Shown in pieces: positions 1 through 5,204 of a DNA stretch of 5,341 nt; within the stretch, counting starts at the first letter, position 1; each line of letters starts with the position of its first letter. Both the position numbers and the translations under genes were made by a program. A model generated the notes under the pieces. That model made no database searches. It was not told the DNA's origin and saw only the letters and a list, made by a program, of their open reading frames with translations. This stretch comes from Desulfobacterales bacterium (GTDB taxonomy: Bacteria; Desulfobacterota; Desulfobacteria; Desulfobacterales; UBA5852), in NCBI GenBank assembly GCA_016735415.1, contig JAERRP010000797.1, positions 1 through 5,341 on the forward strand. The letters run 5' to 3'.

Positions 1-1675
1 GTTTGAAACCGACATCGCCGATCGCCGGGCCGACCGCGCCCCGCACAAAATCGATGCCCCCCGTGACAAGGGCTTCCAGCCCCTCCGCAGTCTTCGAGCG
101 CAGTTTCACGTTCTGGAGCTTGAAGCGCCGGGAGGACCCCACGATCTGCCCCGTCAGATCGACGGTCCCGATTTCGCCGATGGGCACTTCGTAGAACTCG
201 CGCAGTATTTTGGATCGTTGGGCCTGAATGGAAATGGTCAGGTCCATGTCCTCCAGGGGCAGATCCTCTTCCAGCGGAATCCATCCAATGCGTCCCCGGG
301 TTGTCACTTGGACCGGCCCGCTGCCGCCCCGGTCGATAAACAGCTCCTCCAGGGCCAGCCTGTCAATGGGACCCACCAGTCGGGCCCTCGCCTGCACGGC
401 GCCGATTTCCGGGATGGCGTCGGTCAGCAGCGGTTTGATGCCGGCGGTGTCCGGTGAAGTCAGATGGATCTTCAAATCCACGGCCTTCAGGAAAGATCCC
501 CCGAAGGGGTTGCCCAGTCGCAGCCGTCCGTTCGTTGTGATTGCAATTCCCTTGTCGTTGGCCACCAGGACGTCGATGTCGTCGACGATGTAATCGCCAT
601 TCTCGTTGCGCAGAGCGGCCTTGAATCGGAAGGTTTCCACCACCTTCCAGTCGGCGGGGAAAATCCGCTGCAGCACATTGTAGTGCCGGATTTCCTGGGA
701 AAGCTGCAGGTCGATTCCCCGGCCGGTGGCCAGATCGGGAACCGACCCCTCGACCGACATCTGGATGGTGGTGCCGTTTGAAACCTTGAGGTCCAGATCG
801 GTGATGCGCAGGGTTTCGATATCGCCGGCCAGTTCGGCTTCAAGCGTAAAGCGGCCCAAGGGCGGGCTGTTGAATTTGAAAACGCGTAGAATATTGGAGA
901 CTTCCTGCTCTTCGATGGCGAACTTCAGGTTGAAGCCCTTGCCTTCAAAGGGGTGGTCGATGGCCCCTGACACGTTGGCCTGGAGATCGGCAATGCTGAT
1001 TTCAAGATCAATGGGAAAGGGCCTGTTCGTTTTGAGGTCAGCATACAATACGCCCAATTGTCCTTCAATGTGGAATTCGTCGGTATTGAACCGGCCGTCC
1101 ACTTGCAGGCCCAGGGGTTCGCCGGTCCGGTTGCTTTCAAGCGTCAGCGCGTGTACGACCAAATTTTCAGATAGTCCGGTCCGGTTGCCCGTCAAATGGA
1201 ATTGAATGTTCTGTAGCGCGGCACGTTCAACAATCGGGGTGAAAAAGGCAAACGGTCCCCCCCGGGAGGGCTCGCGCTCATCGGCGGGCTCGTCCTGCAC
1301 GTCATGCGAAAGTCTGGCATTGTCGATCTCCAGATCGCGAAATACCAGAATTCCGCGCAATAGCGGTGCCAGTGCAATCCGGGTATGAAACCGGCCGACG
1401 GCCGTTAGAGAAGGACCTTCGTCTCCCGGCAGGGGTTCAAAACGAAGACCCGTGGCCGTGATGCTGAAGGTCTGCGACCATTCAACTTCGAAAGTCCCAT
1501 CGATTACCATCCGGCATTCGGCCAGGTGTTCAGTCCCCCAGACGGCCAGGGCCCGGTAGTCGTCATTGTCCATGATCAGCAGGGTGACGACGGCCAGCGT
1601 CAGGCACAGGGCGACAAGCGCACCGACCAGGGCGAGCAATATTTTAACCCAGCGGGGAAGGCGCTTGACTTTCAA
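1..1675 (-). CDS. AsmA-family inner-membrane-anchored envelope protein, N-terminal 558 codons (3' end beyond the window)
   Basis: On the minus strand, one reading frame stays open from a TTG at 1675 to the left edge, giving 558 codons and no stop. The product has a short basic N-terminus, one membrane segment at about residues 11-34, then the typical AsmA opening: NDDYR at 37-41, VIDG at 57-60 and LAPLLRGILVFRDLEIDNARL-type text around 102-122. The rest alternates short beta-strand-like stretches, as in AsmA/TamB/YhdP proteins, which are anchored in the inner membrane and extend as beta-rich bridges through the periplasm; several are implicated in phospholipid transport to the outer membrane. 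TTG is chosen because an in-frame TAA lies five codons upstream (1690-1688), AAGGA precedes it by 9 nt, and the next ATG (residue 35) would remove the membrane anchor. The gene is divergent from marR. The family call is firm from the N-terminus; subfamily and full length are unknown. Confidence 0.85.
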   Translation of the reverse strand, partial: MKVKRLPRWVKILLALVGALVALCLTLAVVTLLIMDNDDYRALAVWGTEHLAECRMVIDGTFEVEWSQTFSITATGLRFEPLPGDEGPSLTAVGRFHTRIALAPLLRGILVFRDLEIDNARLSHDVQDEPADEREPSRGGPFAFFTPIVERAALQNIQFHLTGNRTGLSENLVVHALTLESNRTGEPLGLQVDGRFNTDEFHIEGQLGVLYADLKTNRPFPIDLEISIADLQANVSGAIDHPFEGKGFNLKFAIEEQEVSNILRVFKFNSPPLGRFTLEAELAGDIETLRITDLDLKVSNGTTIQMSVEGSVPDLATGRGIDLQLSQEIRHYNVLQRIFPADWKVVETFRFKAALRNENGDYIVDDIDVLVANDKGIAITTNGRLRLGNPFGGSFLKAVDLKIHLTSPDTAGIKPLLTDAIPEIGAVQARARLVGPIDRLALEELFIDRGGSGPVQVTTRGRIGWIPLEEDLPLEDMDLTISIQAQRSKILREFYEVPIGEIGTVDLTGQIVGSSRRFKLQNVKLRSKTAEGLEALVTGGIDFVRGAVGPAIGDVGFK

Positions 1676-1684
1676 ATGTAAAGG

Positions 1685-1690
1685 TCCTTA
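1685..1690 (-). promoter_or_regulatory. Ribosome binding site of the AsmA-family gene
   Basis: Minus-strand TAAGGA lies 9 nt before the TTG at 1675. It decides the start: no ATG is available upstream of the membrane segment, and the TAA inside this motif is itself an in-frame stop. Confidence 0.65.
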
Positions 1691-1741
1691 CAGGTTGGTT
1701 AGCGGCGAGGTTGGGTCTGAATTATTTCCTGTCGTTAAAAA

Positions 1742-1760
1742 CGCTTACATATACCAAGCG
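1742..1760. repeat. Inverted repeat CGCTT-N9-AAGCG upstream of the AsmA-family gene
   Basis: Five-base arms flank an AT-rich centre, about 70-85 bp upstream of the AsmA-family start. On the minus strand the centre reads GGTATATGT and could overlap a -10 element, with a TTGCCC about 15 bp further upstream. Placement fits an operator, but arms this short occur often by chance. Confidence 0.2.
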
Positions 1761-2026
1761 AACGACGGGGGCAAGGCTGTGATGGGAACAGTAGATTGCT
1801 GCCTTTTACAGCCGCGGCAGGGTGGCCGTCATAGTCAGGTGTGTAAATGTCTACACCCTTTCTGTCTGGTTGTTTTGATTGAACTAATAGCCCTGCATCT
1901 ATCTTATCGTGCCGACGCCTGCAAAAAAGGCCCCGGATTCCTGCAAATACATGCCTTCACCCGGTCGCCGATCCGTAATTTTTGGCCAGCCCCTTGCTGG
2001 ACATTTTCCCGTTTTCTTGGGCGGCT

Positions 2027-2038
2027 GCCGGTACCGGC
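2027..2038. repeat. Perfect 12-bp palindrome GCCGGTACCGGC
   Basis: Every position of this 12-bp palindrome matches its reverse complement; the symmetry stops at the next base on each side. It lies about 180 bp upstream of marR in the shared intergenic region and is not followed by a T-tract, so a terminator is unlikely. A regulator site is possible; so is chance in GC-rich DNA. Confidence 0.3.
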
Positions 2039-2084
2039 CTTGGAAGGCGGACGCATCACGGCATGATCGCCAAATCCGGTGCCA

Positions 2085-2111
2085 TTGAAAATGTTTTGAA
2101 TACGATATAAC
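2085..2111 (+). promoter_or_regulatory. Candidate sigma70-like promoter of marR
   Basis: TTGAAA (2085-2090) and TATAAC (2106-2111) are good hexamers, but the 15-bp spacer is short. The stretch also holds an imperfect inverted repeat, TTgAAAAtgTTTTgAA (2085-2100), which could be an autoregulatory site. The pair would give a leader of about 100 nt before the TTG at 2221. This is pattern matching only. Confidence 0.3.
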
Positions 2112-2205
2112 AATCCATCGGGAAGAAACCTTTTTGACGCCTGTGGATGCAGAAAAGTCTTTCAATCGGTCTGAATTTTTAATAATGGCAACTTTCATGA
2201 CGGGA

Positions 2206-2211
2206 TAAGGA
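2206..2211 (+). promoter_or_regulatory. Ribosome binding site of marR
   Basis: TAAGGA lies 9 nt before TTG at 2221. The first in-frame ATG (2233) would be 21 nt away, too far for this site, so the site favours the TTG start. Confidence 0.6.
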
Positions 2212-2220
2212 AATCGCCGG

Positions 2221-2733
2221 TTGGATGAAAACATGAAAAATGCTGAATCGATGATGGCCCAGCAGCGCTGCAAAGAGATGCTGGTATCGTTACGCAAAAT
2301 TACCCGGGCTATTTCTTTGCACTCCCGGGATCTAAGCAAGCGCTATGGTCTAACCGGCCCCCAGCTGGTTATTCTTAACGAAATTTCCAGTCATGAATCG
2401 CTTTCCGTAACGCAACTGGCCCGTTCCATCAGCCTTAGCCAGGCAACGGTCACGGATATTCTCAACCGGCTGGCCAAAAAGGGTTTCGTGGAGCGCACCC
2501 GTGACGATAAGGACCGCCGTCGCGTGATCATCCGGATAACCCCCAAGTGTCGGGATTTTCTTTCCCAGGCGCCTCCTCCCCTTCAGGAGACCTTTGTGGA
2601 GCGCTACGCAAACCTGCCCGAATGGGAGCAATTGATGATCTTGAGTGCTCTCAAACGGATTGTTGATTTGATATCGGCCGGGAAAATCGATGCGGCCCCC
2701 TTTCTGGCGACGGAGGCCCTGCCGGTGGAATAA
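2221..2733 (+). CDS. MarR-family winged helix-turn-helix transcriptional regulator
   Basis: The 170-residue product has the usual size of a MarR repressor. Residues 12-43 form the N-terminal dimerisation helix region. LTGPQLVILNEIS (44-56) begins the winged-helix domain; the HTH follows with SVTQLARSISLS (62-73) and the recognition helix QATVTDILNRLAKKGFV (74-90). The wing carries the family's D-x-R-R type signature, RDDKDRRRV (94-102). The C-terminal helices at 118-153 complete the dimer interface. MarR proteins usually bind palindromic operators as dimers and lose DNA binding on meeting a small ligand or oxidant; here the ligand is unknown. The TTG start is chosen because TAAGGA precedes it by 9 nt; ATG at 2233 (residue 5) is the alternative and leaves the domain intact. 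The gene is divergent from the AsmA-family gene and followed 102 bp later by an FKBP gene. Likely targets are its own promoter or the palindrome at 2769-2789, which is inference. Confidence 0.93.
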   Translation: MDENMKNAESMMAQQRCKEMLVSLRKITRAISLHSRDLSKRYGLTGPQLVILNEISSHESLSVTQLARSISLSQATVTDILNRLAKKGFVERTRDDKDRRRVIIRITPKCRDFLSQAPPPLQETFVERYANLPEWEQLMILSALKRIVDLISAGKIDAAPFLATEALPVE

Positions 2734-2768
2734 ATTTGTATTTGCGGATCGGTTCCCAAAACCTCAAT

Positions 2769-2789
2769 CCATGGCAAAATTTTCCATGG
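2769..2789. promoter_or_regulatory. 21-bp near-perfect palindrome between marR and the FKBP gene, candidate operator
   Basis: CCATGG at both ends encloses CAAAATTTT. About the centre at 2779, nine of ten base pairs are symmetric; only 2775/2783 fails. It lies 36 bp after the marR stop and 47 bp before the FKBP start. No T-tract follows, which argues against an intrinsic terminator and for a dimeric regulator site. The adjacent MarR protein is the obvious candidate binder, but nothing in the sequence proves the pairing. Confidence 0.45.
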
Positions 2790-2835
2790 GTGGGCATGGG
2801 GTTGGCATTCATCACTGAAAGACAAAGGGATCAAT

Positions 2836-3264
2836 ATGACCAAAGCCAAAGCAGGGGATCGTGTAAAAATACACTACACCATCAAGTTGACCAACGGGGA
2901 AATTGTCGGCACTTCGAAAAATGGAATGCCCCTGTCTTTCAAAATTGGACATGGAAAGGTCATCAGAGGATTGGAACAGGGTGTGATCGGCATGCAAGCC
3001 GGTGAATCGCGAACCATAGAAATTGCGCCTGAACAAGGCTACGGCCGACGCAACGAAGAACTGGTAACGACGGTTAGTAAGGAAGAATTGCCGGCCCAGA
3101 TGGACATTGCCGTCGGGCGTACCGTTCAGTACCTTGATACGGGGGAAAGGATGGTCAGCATGATCGTCACCGCTGTGGGTGAAAAAACCGTCAGGCTTGA
3201 CGCCAACCATCCTTTTGCGGGCCACCCGTTGGCTTTTGAAATCATTCTGGTGGCACTATCCTGA
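2836..3264 (+). CDS. SlyD-like FKBP-type peptidyl-prolyl cis-trans isomerase, short form
   Basis: The 142-residue product is expected to be a cytoplasmic prolyl isomerase and folding chaperone, as there is no signal peptide. The FKBP domain is split as in SlyD: N-terminal strands with VKIHYTIKLTNGEIV (10-24), then LSFKIGHGKVIRGLEQGVIGM (33-53); the insert-in-flap region follows from APEQGYGRRNEELV (64-77) to about 120; the last FKBP strand holds NHPFAGHPLAFEI (124-136), close to the family's NHPLAG-x-L-x-F signature. Pocket positions expected to be aromatic or aliphatic are present (Y14, F35, V42, I43, Y69, F134), but the usual active-site Asp after NGEIV is Gly25. It lacks the His-rich metal-binding tail of E. 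coli SlyD. AAAGGGA (2824-2830) lies 5 nt before the ATG. It follows marR on the same strand and could be co-transcribed or controlled through the palindrome in the gap. Confidence 0.92.
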   Translation: MTKAKAGDRVKIHYTIKLTNGEIVGTSKNGMPLSFKIGHGKVIRGLEQGVIGMQAGESRTIEIAPEQGYGRRNEELVTTVSKEELPAQMDIAVGRTVQYLDTGERMVSMIVTAVGEKTVRLDANHPFAGHPLAFEIILVALS

Positions 3265-3287
3265 CCGGAACAGGGCGGTGTTTTTTT
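3264..3287 (+). terminator. Weak candidate intrinsic terminator after the FKBP gene
   Basis: A run of seven T (3281-3287) follows the stop by 17 nt. The possible stems are only four pairs: ACCG (3264-3267) with CGGT (3276-3279), or CCTG (3260-3263) with CAGG (3271-3274). The T-tract and position fit a terminator; the stem is weak. Confidence 0.3.
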
Positions 3288-3345
3288 GAAGCGGGATAAA
3301 ACCCAATTTTTTGAATGCAAGACAGAACCTATGGATATCGTGAAC

Positions 3346-3365
3346 CGGTCGGATCGATCCGACCG
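3346..3365. repeat. Perfect 20-bp palindrome CGGTCGGATCGATCCGACCG
   Basis: Every one of the ten base pairs about the centre is symmetric; symmetry ends at 3345/3366. It lies 81 bp after the FKBP stop and 26 bp before the GTG of the FMN-reductase remnant. There is no T-tract on either side, so a terminator is unlikely. It could be an operator, a site-specific recombination or resolution site, or a scar at the edge of the inserted defence genes. No second copy is visible in the window. Confidence 0.6.
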
Positions 3366-3391
3366 CACCAACCAACAGGAGCCGTCAGCCC

Positions 3392-3592
3392 GTGCGTCGA
3401 CTTCTGGAAGATGTCGGCAGGTGCGAGGCGCTGCTGATTGCAACGCCTGAGTATAACCACAGCATTCCCGGTGTGTTGAAAAATGCCATCGACTGGGTCT
3501 CGCGGCCGGCATATAAATCCATTTTAGCGCATAAACCGGCAGGGATCATCAGCGCATCGATAAGCCAATCATCAATTTTCGGGAAACAGTGA
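3392..3592 (+). pseudogene. NADPH-dependent FMN reductase remnant (central segment only)
   Basis: The 66 codons contain the most conserved block of the FMN_red flavodoxin-like family: CEALLIATPEYNHSIPGVLK followed by NAIDWVSRP, then KPAGIISAS. In full-length members (roughly 180 residues) this block sits in the middle. The N-terminal half, with the phosphate-binding GSLR-type loop, is absent: reading upstream in this frame gives unrelated residues and then a TGA at 3341-3343. After ISAS the text becomes SQSSIFGKQ and stops, so the C-terminal third is also missing. AGGAG (3377-3381) lies 10 nt before GTG at 3392, so a short peptide could be translated, but a working reductase is not expected. 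The TGA (3590-3592) is 18 nt before jetA and in the same frame. The fragment probably marks decay at, or interruption by, the Wadjet insertion. Family identity is firm; the history is inferred. Confidence 0.75.
3489..3517 (+). promoter_or_regulatory. Candidate promoter of jetA inside the FMN-reductase remnant
   Basis: TCGACT (3489-3494; four of six match TTGACA), a 17-bp spacer and TATAAA (3512-3517; five of six match TATAAT) sit about 94 bp upstream of jetA. The -35 overlaps codons conserved for protein reasons (AIDW), so chance is a real possibility. Confidence 0.3.
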
Positions 3593-3610
3593 TGTCCGGG
3601 AAACGGCCGC

Positions 3611-5047
3611 ATGGAATATGAATACCTCGTAAAACTGCGTCAGCATCCGGCCTGGCGTCTTCTGACGGCCGATTCGGCCCCCTTCATCCTCGGATTTTTT
3701 CATCTGGCCTTTATCAAACCCAACCGGCGCGCCATTGCCGCCGGCGAATTGACCGATAAACTTGACGATTATCTTTTTCACCTGCGGCAGATCCATGGTG
3801 AAGATATATTCCCCAGAGCGTCCAAAGATTACCTGGACGGATGGGCCGGGGGCCAGCAGGCCTTTTTGCGCAAGTACTATCCGCCTATCGGCGATGAACC
3901 GGAATACGATCTGACCCCGGCCACTGAAAAAGTTTTCGAGTGGCTCTTTTCGTTGGAACAAAAGCAATTTGTGGGGACCGAATCACGTTTGTTGACGATT
4001 TTTCGCCTGCTGCGCGAGATCGTCCGGGACACGCTCAGTGATCCGGACGATCAGATCCGGGCGCTCGAATTGAAAAAGACTGAAATTGAGGCCGAAATTG
4101 CACGGTTGCAAAAAGGCCGGGTCCGGCCACGGGATGATACGCGTACCCGTGAGCGATTCCTGCAGGCCGAGGAAACCGCGCGCCGCCTGTTGTCCGATTT
4201 TCGCCAGATCGAGGAAAATTTTCGGCACCTGGATCGCCGCACCCGCGAGCGCATCGCCACCAGCGACCTTCCCAAGGGCCGGCTTCTGGATGAAATCTTC
4301 GGAGAAGAGGATGCCATTCGGGGCTCCGACCAGGGTCGAAGCTTTCGGGCCTTCTGGACGTTTCTGATGTCGCCGGCCAGCCAGGAAGAGCTGGATCGGC
4401 TCCTGCAGCAGGTGCTGTATTTGCCGGAAATCCTGGATATGGCCCCCCGGGAATGGCTGGAGCGCCTGCGGTTCCATTTGCTGGGGGCCGGGGAAAAGGT
4501 GAATGACACCTGTGCCCTGCTGGTGGAGCAGTTGCGCAAGTTTCTCGATGACCAGGCCTGGCTGGAGAACCGGCGCATCATGGCCATCATTCGCGCCATC
4601 GAAAAAACGGCCGTGCGGGTCCGGTCGGCGGCCCCCGGGGACAGGGATTTCACCCGGGTGCGGGATGTTCGGCCGACCGTCAGTCTTCCCATGGCCCGGG
4701 GGCTCTTCCAGCCTCCGCGGCAGCCCCGGGTGGATGATGCGCCGCAGCCGGGTGAAGCCGACTTCGATACGTCCGGGCTTTACGATCAACATTATGTGGA
4801 TGAACGGGTGCTGCGGGGCCATATTCAAAAAGCCTTGCGGGGGCGTTCGCAGATATCTCTGGAACAGCTTGTGGCGCTCTATCCCCTTGAAAAGGGCCTG
4901 AGCGAAGTCATCGCCTACATGGATATCGCCTGCAGGGACGCTCACGGGGTGGTGGACAGCGCCACCACCAGGATTATCGCCTGGAACGATGTCGATGGGC
5001 GTCCGCGTAAAGTTCATATGCCGGAGGTGATCTTTACCGATGGATGA
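3611..5047 (+). CDS. jetA: JetA (DUF3375), kleisin-like subunit of the Wadjet anti-plasmid condensin system
   Basis: The 478-residue protein matches the DUF3375 family over its length and is of normal size. Visible marks: N-terminal HPAWRLLTADSAPFILGFFH (12-31) and IKPNRR (35-40), EDIFPRASKDYLDGW (64-78), FLRKYYPP and DLTPATEK (85-107), FVGTESRLLTIFRLLREIV (120-138), a charged helical or coiled-coil stretch (145-215) with RFLQAEETARRLLSDFRQIE (182-201), LLDEIFGEEDAI (225-236), SDQGRSFRAFWTFLMSP (239-255), and a C-terminal winged-helix-like region (about 395-478). In Wadjet, JetA is a MukF/kleisin-like bridge that joins JetB (KITE-like) to the JetC SMC ATPase; the complex extrudes plasmid DNA and JetD cuts it. 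This family and the following DUF4194-like start suggest type I. ATG at 3611 begins the conserved MEYEYL-type N-terminus; only a weak GGGAAA (3598-3603) precedes it, and an in-frame TGA stands at 3590. It overlaps jetB by 8 nt. Confidence 0.93.
   Translation: MEYEYLVKLRQHPAWRLLTADSAPFILGFFHLAFIKPNRRAIAAGELTDKLDDYLFHLRQIHGEDIFPRASKDYLDGWAGGQQAFLRKYYPPIGDEPEYDLTPATEKVFEWLFSLEQKQFVGTESRLLTIFRLLREIVRDTLSDPDDQIRALELKKTEIEAEIARLQKGRVRPRDDTRTRERFLQAEETARRLLSDFRQIEENFRHLDRRTRERIATSDLPKGRLLDEIFGEEDAIRGSDQGRSFRAFWTFLMSPASQEELDRLLQQVLYLPEILDMAPREWLERLRFHLLGAGEKVNDTCALLVEQLRKFLDDQAWLENRRIMAIIRAIEKTAVRVRSAAPGDRDFTRVRDVRPTVSLPMARGLFQPPRQPRVDDAPQPGEADFDTSGLYDQHYVDERVLRGHIQKALRGRSQISLEQLVALYPLEKGLSEVIAYMDIACRDAHGVVDSATTRIIAWNDVDGRPRKVHMPEVIFTDG
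5023..5030 (+). promoter_or_regulatory. Strong ribosome binding site of jetB inside the jetA 3' end
   Basis: GGAGGTGA lies 9 nt before ATG at 5040 while encoding part of the JetA C-terminus (PEVI). It fixes the jetB start over the out-of-frame ATG at 5044, and with the 8-nt gene overlap indicates translational coupling of JetA and JetB. Confidence 0.75.
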
Positions 5048-5204
5048 AAAAGTGGAACAGCCCCAGCTGGGACCTGTGGTCATCAAACTGATGCGTGGTG
5101 TGGTCTACCGGGATCGGCACGAGGCGGTCTGGCCCAGATGTATAGCACATTTGGCCATCAAGCATAAGCTGATACATGCAGCGTACACTTCGTGGATTAC
5201 ATGA
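5040..5204 (+). pseudogene. jetB: JetB (DUF4194) N-terminus, interrupted after about 31 codons
   Basis: ATG at 5040 overlaps the jetA stop (5045-5047) and follows a strong GGAGGTGA. The first 31 residues, including LGPVVIKLMRGVVYRD (10-25) and HEAVW (27-31), look like the start of the DUF4194 JetB family, the small KITE-like partner that joins JetA and the JetC SMC in Wadjet. After W31 (codon 5130-5132) the family text stops: residues 32-54 (starting PRCIAHLAIKHK) are unrelated, and a TGA follows at 5202-5204. JetB proteins are normally around 200 residues, so this copy cannot work as it stands. The base composition also changes at the break, so the cause is an insertion or a false assembly join rather than a point mutation. 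No continuation of JetB appears in another frame before the window ends. Confidence 0.75.

Larger units (their letters stand above)
1676..2220. other. 545-bp divergent intergenic region, no convincing gene
   Basis: The interval lies between the divergent TTG starts of the AsmA-family gene and marR. Open frames on both strands here have no recognisable protein text and mostly extend in from neighbouring genes. What can be seen: CGCTT-N9-AAGCG (1742-1760), GGTGT-N10-ACACC (1838-1857), a repeated CCTGCAAA at 1918 and 1940, a CCAGC/GCTGG mini-hairpin near 1985-1999, a perfect 12-bp palindrome GCCGGTACCGGC (2027-2038), and a promoter-like pair before marR. A small RNA cannot be excluded, but no stem followed by a T-tract supports one. 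Confidence 0.5.

Noticed and set aside
228..1205. Several plus-strand frames of 105-159 codons within 1-1675
   Set aside because: All are shadows of the single uninterrupted minus-strand AsmA-family frame, which starts with TTG and leaves the window.
1566..2066. 166-codon plus-strand open frame starting inside the AsmA-family gene
   Set aside because: Its first third is the antisense of the AsmA N-terminus, and the remainder shows no domain or codon pattern of a real gene.
1899..2339. 146-codon minus-strand open frame across the intergenic region into marR
   Set aside because: It overlaps the marR coding start antisense, has no recognisable domain, and its text is unlike the neighbouring real genes.
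2769..2789. Reading the CCATGG palindrome as an intrinsic terminator of marR
   Set aside because: No T-tract follows on the plus strand and the centre is symmetric A/T without a normal loop; an operator-like role fits better.
3983..5086. 367-codon minus-strand open frame opposite jetA
   Set aside because: Antisense shadow of jetA: low-complexity Pro/His/Gly/Gln-rich text with no family resemblance, while the plus strand encodes a clear DUF3375 protein.
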